Positions 34,543 to 45,065 of a stretch of DNA of 64,000 bases are shown here, piece after piece. The notes below the pieces were generated by a model. That model saw only the letters and a program-made list of their open reading frames with translations, had not been told where the DNA came from and did not search any database. Where the stretch lies: the NCBI RefSeq assembly GCF_963576615.1, contig NC_088708.1, positions 56,469,196 through 56,533,195 of the forward strand, written 5' to 3'. Both the position numbers and the translations under genes were made by a program. Position 1 is the first letter of the stretch. Every line of letters starts with the position of its first letter. This stretch comes from Watersipora subatra (lineage: Eukaryota > Bryozoa > Gymnolaemata > Cheilostomatida > Watersiporidae).

Positions 34543-37077
34543 CTTTCACACCAGAAATGGTAAATACCGTATATAGAGGCAACTTCAGATAACTTGTTGG
34601 ACCAGGTCAGAGGTCACTGTTGCTGTTATAGCTGCAGATGATTTGGCTAGGAGGAGGCTAAGCTGAGGAAAAAGTGTATTTACCTGCTTTTAAGCTAATT
34701 TTTTAAACTGATTTCAAACCTAATTTGCTTTTTTCATATCATCAATGCCATTGCCAATCGCTTCATTATTTTTGTCAGCAGACATTTCGATGATAACTTG
34801 CTAGCATTTGCTTGTGTGGAACCAGATGAAAGTTTATCGCATTGGACATAAAATGGAATGATTGGCAAATATTAGTTATAGTATTTTTAATCTACTCAAA
34901 CAATCCTTTGACTGCTTGCAGTATATTTCATATTGTTTTAGAACAATTCTACAAATAAGGTATTACATGTAAATGTAAAGGAGAACTTGAGCTGGTTGCT
35001 AGTTCGATATAAACAACTGCCACTCCACTTGATACAAGATCAGCATAAGTTGAATAAAATCACAATAATTTATGGTTGAAGTTGACACTTTAAGCTTTTG
35101 ATTACAACAATACTAATAGCTATGTTTAAAGGCTGATTGTTCTATCAGCAATACTGGTGATCTTGTGCAAGTGTAGGACTGAGTCTTGCTTATGCCGCAC
35201 TTCAGCATTTTAATCTTCTATACTGCACTAATCTTGCAAGTCTTGCGACAAACAGGCTTAACACTATTTCTCATGTCCTTGACACTAAATAGCAGTGTGT
35301 ACTCGCATAGCTATGGAAACTGATCTTACATTGTTTTATACTCATCCAATAATAGCTGATCAAATGATACCTAGTTCTATGAATTTCTTATTTCAGGCTA
35401 TCTTAAATGGTCCTGTTTGAGCCACTCAATTTTCTTTCAATAGAGCAAGCTTCTTATTTACTGTACTCCATGCTAACTATAAAGTGTGATTGATGATAAC
35501 AGAACTAGCTGATGGGATGCAAGCGATGCAAAAGCATTTCAAATGACGACACTAACCTGCTGCTCCTAGTACAAATGAAAACTTGCCAAACATTGACGCA
35601 TGTAGCCACAGAGTTACACACACTAATTTTACTAATAAGCTAGTACATGTACTAATTGGTACACATGGCTTGATACTAATATGTTAAGATTGATTGAGAG
35701 AAAAGAAATATTGAGGCTCACAGATTATTAATAAACACCAACATCCACAGCCATTCATGGAAGAGAATAAATTAGTACAGTACTATGCTATATGACTTAA
35801 GAATAAGGTAAATGAAGTTGCCCTTATCAGCTAAAAAGACAAAAAAATATACTTTTGTGTGATTGTTTTTATAAAACATAACGTGTTGAGGCTTGAAACA
35901 GTCTTTTTTTACTCATTCACGCAGAGAACGCCATAGTTCGGACTTAAACATTGTCACTGGGTACATCATGAACTGATGAACTGTTTAATTATAGGCAAGT
36001 TGAACACTCAGATTAACCTGTGGAGTTGAAGCCATAGAAATATTTTTCATTTGGTATTTTTTGTGATAGCTAATCTTGTTGCAATTCCTAGCTCTCTCAC
36101 TCTTCTGCTTAGGCTGCTCTTTCATCTGTACAGAATTTAGCATGTACTTAAATAATGTCACATTTAACCTACCTGATTTATTGATTTTAAACACAGACCT
36201 TTATTCAAATACAATTATACATACCTGTAGCCAATAATATTCCTTAAGGTTTCGTTAGAGTTCGGTCTTAACCTTGAGTATCGGAACTCCTATATCCTTG
36301 TTATTTAATAATTCCAAAGCAATGAAGTGATAGATTTTTATTACTATTGCGCATCTTCACATTGGTGCACAAAGTGTAGGAATAGATTATGTTTCAAAAC
36401 TCAGTTTTTCTGTGCAAATAACATGTAAACTGTTATTTACACCGTTATTCTGTGTAAACAACATCCTATGGTTAATATAACATTAAGCATGTATTAGACA
36501 TGTTTAATGTTATAGTAGTATGTTTTCACTACCAAGTCTAAGTGAAACTTCTCAGTTTTCATACAGTTGTACTTTCATACATAATCAGTCAGTCATTGCT
36601 GACGAGTGTGTAGATTTAAAGTATTCTTCTGTTTATTTGTGTAGATTCACTTGATGGCTAGCCAGAAAAAACGATAGTGGAGACAATGAACTCTGACTGG
36701 AAATTACTCTGACTGATCTCTGTGACATCATTCTGATCTCACAGCTTTTTGAAATATAACAATTTGCACTATTGCTGTCCTTTGTATTTTGTTAGCATTA
36801 TATATATATATGCAAGTCTTCTGAGACGAAAAAACTTTAAGAATCTTCCGTCCTTGCCAACCATTCTGTCGCCATATAGTGAATGTTTTATTAGGAGTAT
36901 TCATACTTGTACAGAGCATTTTGCTGCTATCTATTAAATTATATTGTGAATGTTTGTTGTTTTTATTGTTTGCAAAAATATAAATCGTATCAGTAAAATA
37001 ATAGCAAATGAATTGTCTATGTTAAAAATGCTAAAGATTAATTCTTTTGCTTAGGAGGACTCCATCATTATGCTCCA
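34543..37077. other. Kinesin 3' region and intergenic DNA
   Basis: Presumed 3' UTR, then AT-rich spacer. A short hairpin TAACATTAAGCATGT/ACATGTTTAATGTTA sits at about 36478-36512. No further exon or element recognised. The kinesin gene and the genes after it are convergent. Confidence 0.45.
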
Positions 37078-37620
37078 TCAATTCACCACATACATTCGGC
37101 TTTCAAGATTAAGAGGCAGGTCAGTTAGCAAACCGTGCAGTCTGACGTATCGCGTATCTCTCAGTGGATTATTCGTTCTACGACGACGAGGCTTCTGGGT
37201 AACTGGTCTGCTGAAGGCAGCAGAACTCTTCACACTGCATATTTCATGAACACAATTTACGCGAGTAACTTGTGTTGTAGGTGACTGCAGACGTGGTATT
37301 TTAAATTCCACCATTGTTTGTGACCTCTGTGGCAGAGAAATCGATGGTCGTAAGCTACTTCCTTTAGTTTGATTTATTTGAGGTAACAAGGTCATGCCAA
37401 AGTTTTCCTGCTTCATCGCTTGATCTGTGATGAATCGTCTTTGCATTTGTGACCATGTGAAAGCCGATTTTCTTTCTTCAATAGAGATGCAAGTAACCTC
37501 GCGGTCGAGCTTCTGACTCAGAGTGACATTATCATATAGCAGGACTTTAGGAAGAAGAGATTTCAATTTTACATTTGGCTTGTTCGTAGCATTACTCCGA
37601 GATTCATTTGACACAGCCAT
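37078..37620 (-). CDS. Hypothetical protein, 180 residues, basic
   Basis: An uninterrupted ORF on the minus strand, starting at the ATG at 37620 (MAVSNESRSNATNKPNVKLK) and ending SRMYVVN. It is rich in Ser, Arg, Gln and Thr, with a basic cluster (QKPRRRRTNN) and no signal peptide or membrane segment. The ATG follows ttcacaattgcag/a, which looks like a splice acceptor, so a non-coding first exon (or, less likely, upstream coding) is possible. At 543 nt it is much longer than the usual chance ORFs here, and it is not a repeat. I do not recognise the family. It is transcribed toward the kinesin gene and lies downstream of UTP23 on the same strand. Confidence 0.6.
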   Translation of the reverse strand: MAVSNESRSNATNKPNVKLKSLLPKVLLYDNVTLSQKLDREVTCISIEERKSAFTWSQMQRRFITDQAMKQENFGMTLLPQINQTKGSSLRPSISLPQRSQTMVEFKIPRLQSPTTQVTRVNCVHEICSVKSSAAFSRPVTQKPRRRRTNNPLRDTRYVRLHGLLTDLPLNLESRMYVVN

Positions 37621-38724
37621 TCTGCAATTGTGAAGGGAGAGCTTACTCTCCAAACAATTCCTTATTTGTTAAGGAAACTATCGACAGTCAAGCAAATGTA
37701 CATAGTTGTTACCCTAAATCCACACAACTCTGACAAATTTAAAGGAATCTGTAGACTTACTATTTTACTTGTAAGAAGCCACCACAATACTTGGGAGCTT
37801 ACTGACATCACAAAATGGTGCGATTGTTTCATCAAATCTTTGAAAGTGATGATAATTACAACACTAATAACTTTCTAACAAACATTAAAAACCGATCATT
37901 ACTTCACCTTATTTGTTACAATATGCCTATCATAATTAAAATGTTAATATATCGCAAAACGTAAAATCTCTGATTCTATAGCTTCAGTTAAAGGTATCGG
38001 TGATTCACATCAACTCTATGCAACATAAAAACTTACTGCTCTATTCACAAATGAACCTGTAGCTAATATTCACCAAAACCAGTGATAAGATTGAGACGGA
38101 ACCATGAATTTCCTTTTATCCCAAACACCTTCAACAAGTTTAGAGACTAACTCAATATATACATGTACATATATACGCAGTGCTGACAGCTACATGTAGT
38201 TGAAAACAGTTTGAGTTAATAATCATATTCCTTACCGTTATGAGCCGTCCTGGTTTGCAGCAAGCCTTTGATTAAGAGCATCTCAGAGCAAGCTATTTAA
38301 GGTCCTGTGACTAGGCAGCTGCGCATACATTAGGCTAATGCTTGGTTAGCGAAAACAAACACGAATTGTTTGAAAGCCGTAACCACTCAGACTACCTACA
38401 CGGTGTTTACTTTTTTTGAATAAATTACATTCAAGGATTGCTCTAGTGATGTCTTGAATGGAATATCTGTATTATTCAGATAAAAGAAGAGGTTATATTA
38501 CTAGCAATCGAAAAGTAAATAGCAACCAATGAATATCAGTGATTTGAATCACCGCAAGGCAACTAGTGAACTCTAATATATACAATAATAGAATTTTCTG
38601 ATGGTAGTAAGCTTTTGAGGAAGTTGATAGAACTACTCCACCAGGGCTACTCTTTATAGTATACAAACAAGAGGCTCCTGAAGCGCTGACAATCCTTAGG
38701 CTTATGTCCACATGTATCACAATT
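37621..38724. other. Spacer between the hypothetical gene and UTP23
   Basis: AT-rich sequence expected to hold the UTP23 3' UTR and the upstream region of the 180-residue ORF. No repeat or RNA gene recognised. Confidence 0.4.
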
Positions 38725-39105
38725 TTACAAACTGGCTGCATTCTTTACTAATGTTAAGATATCGTCGGATGCAGGTTCTTTCTTTCGTCTTTGTCGTTTT
38801 CTACATTTAGCAGTTACCGACTGCGTCTCTGTCAACTTGCGCTTCTTTTTCAAACATGATAAGGGATTTTTTCCCTTACGTTTTCTCGGCCGCTTAGCTG
38901 TTTCTGATGGTTTGTCCACTCCGCAAGACTTTTTAATATCAATTAAAACTTTTTTAGAATGCTTGGGCAGTGCTTTCTGTTCAATTTTTTCATAGGCTAA
39001 CGCCTTACTTTTCTCAGAGGGAGGCTCAATGTGAGGAACCTTAGACTTGAGACAAAACAATGGAACTCCGCCTTTCTTTCTGGCATGATCTCGTATCTCC
39101 AGATC
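38725..39105 (-). CDS. UTP23: UTP23 exon 3
   Basis: The acceptor on the minus strand is ttttctatgtag. Phase 0, 126 codons plus stop. GGVPLFCLKSKVPHIEPPS matches the PGVPLMFI..NTMVLDKPS region of the human protein. The tail is strongly basic (KRPRKRKGKNPLSCLKKKRK), as expected for a nucleolar protein. Confidence 0.94.
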   Translation of the reverse strand, partial: DLEIRDHARKKGGVPLFCLKSKVPHIEPPSEKSKALAYEKIEQKALPKHSKKVLIDIKKSCGVDKPSETAKRPRKRKGKNPLSCLKKKRKLTETQSVTAKCRKRQRRKKEPASDDILTLVKNAASL

Positions 39106-42100
39106 CTACATAGAAAAAAATGTAATAATTTTAGTAAAGCATCACGCTTGAAGTCGTTGGCATAAACATAGAATATATAAAGTTTAGTGTTATCCATCTA
39201 TGTAAAAATAACAAGGGCATTGAGCATCTTGTATGGGTTAGTAATACCGAAAATCAACTCTTTTTATTCCAACAATGGCACAGATATGACGAACAAAAGC
39301 GACAACGAAAGTACAATCTGATGAAAGAATTTGCTTAATTTTCATATAGATAATCTACATATATGCCTTCACACTGAGAAACTTCTGCAAGCTACCAAAT
39401 ATCTCTGCTGTGTCCATACAACCACTGCAATAGCAACAAAATAGATTCACAACAACATTACCTGAGTACCAACACAGAACTTGTTTTTATCAACACTTTC
39501 CGTATTGTTCCTGTACTTGGAAGCGAAGCAATCCTTGACATCTCCAGCCAAAAGATGATTACACGGTATTACAGGGAATTGTTTGAGTATGGTTAGTGAT
39601 GTACCCCTACTCACGCCTGGAAACCAATCAAAACACGGTATTACAGGGAATTGTTTGAGTATGGTTAGTGATGTACCCCTACTCACGCCTGGAAACCAAT
39701 CAAATTGAGTCAATATTTGAGATTTGATAAAGATGGTGAATTAGAAAGCTCAATCTGAAAGTAAAATCAAAGACCTATTAACTATACAGTATAGTTAATA
39801 GGTCTATGAATAAAATATATAAGAGTTAATGGTTTAGGTTCTGCAGACAAGCTTGACTTTTAATTTGAACACATATTTCAATAAGTTTACTATTAAAGAT
39901 GAACTTACACTAGTTTGTCCCTTGACTAACTTTGTCAAGAATTAAGCACGAAATGTTTTGATCCCTTATTTATTAGCAATATTTTTGGTATATGATAAAC
40001 CGTGTACAACTATCTGCCAACGAGTAAGTCAACAGAGCAGAGTGGTTGCATTAAAATGTCTTTTCAATTAATTTTAATTGAGTATTATAAATACGTGTTC
40101 TGGTTGCATCAAAATAAAGCATCAATGTAAAGGCGCAACAACAATGAACAGCTTAGATAGTATTTACAATTATCCAATTATTTATACGCCTGACTGACTG
40201 GCTTGCTTTTATCAAGAAATCTTAGCTTTTACTCTGCACCGTTCAACAAAAACTGTTCATGTAAAACGAGATCCATCATTCAAAAGTTCTAAAAAGAAAG
40301 AACGATGCTCTTGGGTCAGTATTAAAATTTGACCGACGCACTTTTGTAAACTATAATTTTGATAGAACTAGGAAAGTTGTATTTGGATGCTGCAACTGTA
40401 ACATTGTAAACTGCGCGCAAGTTGTCTTTTAGATTAAACTAAACTCATATACAGTGAACGCTCTTACAATGTGAATAATCCGTTCTGGGAACGTTTACGT
40501 TATAGTGATTTTATGTTACATGAACAGTAAAATACATGTAAATTGCCTAATCCGTTCCAAAAGCTTTCCAAATTTACCCCTTTGCCCCTTCAATAGGAAA
40601 ATACTAAACTCAACTTTTTATCTTATTGGCTGTAATGTGACTGTAGTATTATTGGTTGGTATTAACCATTGTTCTGCTTTTTCTCATCCCTTTCACTCAA
40701 TTATGGTCCATGAGTGCGGTAATCTTACAATAAGTTAAGGGGAGCGCACACCTCAAATGTCAATTTACATTGTTTTGCTCATTTTTTCCAGACAGCAAAT
40801 CTATTTTGCTAAAGAAACATAACAAAAATAATGTATACGTCTAACATAAGTAAAACAACAATACATTTTTACTATAACAAAAATGGTGTTTATTGGTTCG
40901 TCCATCTATTCATTTCCAGGGTTCAAGGTTATGATAAAAAAATAGCTTTCGACAATACTCCAGCTTGTGACATTCTGATCGTTAGACTGACACTAGCAAT
41001 CTGCATCAATCGATCGCCTTTAGGCATTTTTGAATAGAAATTGCGCAGTTACTGATTCTCTGTGCTTAAACGACACACCTGGCGTTCGCTCACGGCAAAC
41101 TAAGCAGCCAGGGCTCTTGTATATATAATACGCATTGTTTTTTCTTGGAAGTGCGACAAGAGAAAAAGCGATATTATTAAAGGCCTGCTAAGAGATTCTC
41201 GTTGTTTAATCAAATTTGAGAACATGCATTGATTTGACACTTATATGAAATTTTTTACGTAGTACAAAGCCAAAACTTTCATACATTTTTTACGTTGTAT
41301 GGAATATATGGTATAGGAGGTAAACTTATAGAATCCTCTAATGTATAAAGGATGATCTTATCCTGATTTTGCTCAAACATGAAATGTGTGAAAAATTGTG
41401 GTAAAAAGCGGAGTCATAAGGAAAATCTTATTTTAGATGCAAAATGTACTAGCTGTAATATATGTCATGACAGTCAAAATGGTATATTCTCCCTGTTGCC
41501 ATTCACTAATGATACCTTAGAATCCAGTGAAACCCGACTTTCAATTTCCTAATAACATACATGTAACTATGATTAAAAAGTGATGAAAAGCATTTGAATG
41601 AAAAATTCTTGGAAATAGCCGAGATTTGCGTACGAACATGGAACAAAACCAAAGCTTCCAGAATTTGCGTAACTCAGCCGAAACAACCACACGTATAATG
41701 GGTGATGTCACCGATTAAATTCAAACTCAGCAAATGAATGCAGTTTCAGCTATTTCTTTTCCTTTGCTGAATTTGGACTCATGAATGCCTTGCTTGTCAA
41801 AAAATGAAGCAATTATTGAATTTGCTCATAATAGGAATACAAATTTAATTGGCAAGCAAAATTAGGGATGATAACAAATTAGTTTAGCATTTTGCAATAG
41901 CATGGTCATTGCATACTATAATAAACAAAATGCATTGCAGTAAACTTCTGTGTATCTACATTACAGTTTGATCATCAAACATGTGCTAATTAGCAAGTCA
42001 CATATAATGAAGCAAGATTCAGATTTATTTGAAAAACAAACTTATTCTAGTCAATCAGTTGATCTATTGTATTTTTATAAGTTTCCTTTTTTGAAGGTGA

Positions 42101-44218
42101 CATGACTCAATTGAACAAAGCACAAATTACAGCACTGTGTTCCAACTTTCTTTATCTAATATAACAATGATAGTAAATGGTATGAGAGAAAATCCTTATT
42201 AACATGTAAAGCCGTGAATTTAGATATGGCTTGCATTCTGATGATTATTTTAAAACTTGTTTGGAGACACTTGCTACAATGATGCTAAATTTTTTAGTAC
42301 CCCTTATACATTTTTGAACATTATAATTCTTTTGCATACTATCATTGAGATTAACTATCCTGTTAAATGATGCATAATTTCTCTACTAATCTGCTTCTTT
42401 TTCGACATATAGTAATCCCTCCTACTTTGAGGCGTCAACTATTCCAGCTTTACTGAGTTTTTCATTTTTATTTACTCATGTTTAAACGTTGTAGTTGTTT
42501 TCTTGTTTTAAAATGAATACATACAGAAGTCAGCAGTGTAAAACAGTACAGTATATTTTACTGTCACTATATGACTCCAGGGCGTTCTTTCTACCAGCAG
42601 TAGCCTTCATTTGAATATGTATAGCAATACACAGCTAGTGTCATCACTAAGGCATGGATGTGGAATACACATGATATTGATATGAAAACTTCCTAGCAAC
42701 GAGCTTGTTGATGTTAATGATAAAACTTAGTCTTTTACAAGAATAGTTTGAACGCTTTTCATGTAATGAATGTAAGTTGGCCATATCTACGCCTTCATTA
42801 ACAGATAATCGCCAATAAATGCTTTCTATCATTTTGCTATATTCATACTGATTGGCTCAAAAATCTTTAGCATTGACTTTGCCTTTTTAGTTTTCATACT
42901 GGTCATGCTTTTCCATTCAGTTCTCGCTAATCTCTTACATGTAGCCGTATTGTATATGCAATATACTATTTAAGTATGCCATGTGTATAAGGACATGTAC
43001 ATGTGACACACTAACACATAAAAATCTAGTTTCCCATTTGCTACATTCCCATTTCGTGAGTGGGTCTAGAACATAACCCCTACAAAGTAGGAGGAAGTAA
43101 TGTATACATTCGTGAGTTTAAATACCTCGTATTACCTCGTAGGATTCTTCACGCTAAACCACCTAGGGATGTAAGGGGCGTGCCTCAATTAGACCCAAAT
43201 GGATTTTTTCTTTGTAAAACAATGTTCCAGTAATTGGTTTCATAATTAGAATCTATGAATTAATCTTACATAGAGGTCTGCAATTTAAGGTCTCGTATTG
43301 TCTTTGGTAAAAATAAAATATTTAGCATAAATAAAAATAGGATTCTTCACGCTAAACCACCTAGGGATGTAAGGGGCGTGCCTCAATTAGACCCAAATGG
43401 ATTTTTTCTTTGTAAAACAATGTTCCAGTAATTGGTTTCATAATTAGAATCTATGAATTAATGTTACATAGAGGTCTGCAATTTAAGGTCTCGTATTGTC
43501 TTTGGTAAAATAAAATTTTAGCAACTGCTATTAACCACCCACATTTCGTCAAAGCCTTGTTTTGAGAATTGTCAAACATCTTTCCAGTTTCGATAAAATA
43601 GTCAGCACGCATTTAGAGACAGCTATTTACAAATTTACAGTTTATAATGGGTTACCACCAGTGTATTGCTTAGTTTTAAACTCGAGATGGCCATGTTTTG
43701 AAATATACTATATAAAACTAAAATCAATCTTAAAATAGTATACAATCCACTCTACATGTGCAACAAGGCCTTACCAGTTTAGTTTAGGACTACAAAAATG
43801 AATAAACTACCGTTTCTGCTTGTTTAATCAATATGAACAAAAATGTAATTTTTTCCCTTTTATTAGACAACTCTTAAAATACACGACACTGCATTTATTA
43901 TTCAACAACTCAATACCATAAAAATCGTTAGATACAAACATCCGCTCTAAGCCTAGAAAAGATTCATTACTAATCAGGTGTAAACTTGCCGAAACGTGAT
44001 TGTAGACTTTCTACCTCCGACAAGGCACACTTAGTTGTATAAATCTTAACATCGGCTTGAAACAATTTTGGAATCTGCTCGGCTAAATTTATATGATTCG
44101 CATATGCAGCATTACAGAGAGTGCCATCAATTAACAAACGGTAAGGACTTTCTATTTCAAAGTTAATTTTATAAAACCGTAATGTCTTTTGGATGTTTTT
44201 AAACCGTTTTCCTTTCAT
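38725..44218 (-). CDS. UTP23: UTP23, small-subunit processome PIN-like protein, three exons
   Basis: Minus-strand gene: exon 1 44218-43996, exon 2 39616-39462, exon 3 39105-38725 (stop included). This gives 759 nt and about 252 residues, close to the roughly 250 of human UTP23. Exon 1 holds the degenerate PIN start (MKGKRFKNIQKTLRFYK; PYRLLIDGTLC; TTKCALSEVESL). Exon 2 holds the zinc-binding part, and exon 3 starts DLEIRDHARKKGGVPL and has the hallmark basic KGKNPLSCLKKKRK near the C terminus. UTP23 is a nucleolar factor needed for early 18S rRNA processing and snR30/U17 handling. The first Cys of the expected C-C-H-C set appears to be Phe here. Exon 2 has a duplicated acceptor. The exon 1 donor is the least certain point. 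Confidence 0.93.
39462..39616 (-). CDS. UTP23: UTP23 exon 2 (inner acceptor)
   Basis: Begins after ttgattggtttccag and reads VSRGTSLTILKQFPVIPCNH, then LLAGDVKDCFASKYRNN and DKNKFCVGTQ; donor CAG/gtaatg. CNH...C preserves three zinc ligands of the family. An identical acceptor 72 bp upstream (exon start 39688) would add 24 in-frame residues. A third AG (after gtgagtag) would fit a different exon 1 donor. Confidence 0.85.
39561..39704 (-). repeat. Perfect 72-bp tandem duplication across the UTP23 exon 2 acceptor
   Basis: Two copies, 39561-39632 and 39633-39704, apparently identical, each containing ACACGGTATTACAGGGAATT and CACGCCTGGAAACCAATCAA. Each holds the intron end, the ccag acceptor and the first 17 or so codons of exon 2. 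Seventy-two is divisible by three, so the frame is preserved whichever acceptor is used. Identity implies a very recent event or an assembly artefact. Confidence 0.95.
39771..39805. other. Perfect 35-bp palindrome in UTP23 intron 1
   Basis: AGACCTATTAACTATA, then CAG, then TATAGTTAATAGGTCT: 16-bp arms with no mismatch and a 3-nt centre. It could be a minimal MITE remnant or a cruciform-prone site. Confidence 0.9.
40450..41095 (+). mobile_element. MITE family 3, copy 1
   Basis: Starts TACAGTGAACGCTCTTACAA and contains GAACAGTAAAATACATGTAA and GCCTAATCCGTTCC. About 300 bp are collinear with 60379-60700. The TACAGTGAACGCTC start with adjacent TA suggests Tc1/mariner-type ends. A possible inverse end (GCGTTCGCTCACGG) occurs at about 41083-41096, but the pairing is imperfect. 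Confidence 0.6.
41096..42408. other. UTP23 intron 1, no feature seen
   Basis: AT-rich intronic DNA. No exon, tandem array or element end identified. Confidence 0.4.
42409..43104. mobile_element. Putative MITE with CCTCCTACTTTG ends
   Basis: The left end TATAGTAATCCCTCCTACTT-TGAGG and the right end CAAAGTAGGAGGAAGTAATG-TA are imperfect inverse copies, both bounded by TA. This is typical of mariner/pogo-derived MITEs. It lies within UTP23 intron 1. Confidence 0.55.
43140..43525. repeat. 198-bp tandem duplication in UTP23 intron 1
   Basis: TAGGATTCTTCACGCTAAAC begins at 43140 and again at 43338. The copies are nearly identical for about 180 bp, through TCTCGTATTGTCTTTGGTAA. They differ at a few bases (for example ATCTTACAT versus ATGTTACAT). 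Confidence 0.95.
43996..44218 (-). CDS. UTP23: UTP23 exon 1 (start of protein)
   Basis: ATG at 44218 on the minus strand. Reads MKGKRFKNIQKTLRFYKINF, then EIESPYRLLIDGTLCNAA and ADVKIYTTKCALSEVESLQS. Length and motif order match UTP23 residues 1-70 or so. The donor C/gtttcg gives phase 1, compatible with exon 2; AA/gtttac at 43986 is the alternative. The sequence just upstream (44222-44270) has CpG-rich CTCGCGAGCAGGCTCGATCG, suggesting the promoter. Confidence 0.9.
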
Positions 44219-45065
44219 GGCTAATAATTATACTACTCGCGAGCAGGCTCGATCGCTCGATCACGTTTTGGCGAATTGAGTGTATTTGATGGCAGCTTGA
44301 CGGATGTGTTGGCGTTATTTTTACACTAGATGATCATGTGCATTGAGTAGAGCGTAGACGACTATTTCTTCGCTGTAATTTTGTGCCGCAAGTCGGATAA
44401 CTCGGCTGGTCAAACGTAGATAGCCTTACTGCTGAACATTTTGAGGGATAGGTGAAGTTTATTATGGTAGTTGATGGTAATATTTAGTTTACACTACGAC
44501 TCCATTAAACAGCATACCTTGTGTGTGTTTAAGAGGCATCGATCCGAACATACAGAGTCACTGCATTAACCCTTTCTTGCATGACGTCCTCATATGAGGA
44601 CAAAATACTACATTCAAATTTTAAACCTAAAATTTAGAAGTTGCTTTTTCTTGTATCATTCAATCAATATTCTACAAATTGTTCTCTCCTGTCGTACTGT
44701 TATTGAGGTCATGGGAAGTAGGTCAAGGTGTGGAGGGATATCTGAAGTCAGGCAGCTGTGCAGAAGGTGAGTTTGCTAATTATCAGTGATTCTTTTGCTA
44801 TTTTTTCAGTTCCTCTTCTTTTTGGAAATGTGTCCTTTTTTTCTGAGCTTGTTCAGTCTTTCGGGTGAGTGATTGAAACAAAACAATGTTGTTCACACAC
44901 TTGTAAAACTTTCAAAGTGGCTAAAATGAATTGTCCTCATTTGAGGACATCATGCAATAACTGAATGAAAATTCCATAATGCATAAAGTCTTCATTAGAA
45001 ATTTTGTTGATAATAACACTGTCTACATTGTTTTAGTCTTGCTAAAGTTTCTGCACCTCCCAACT

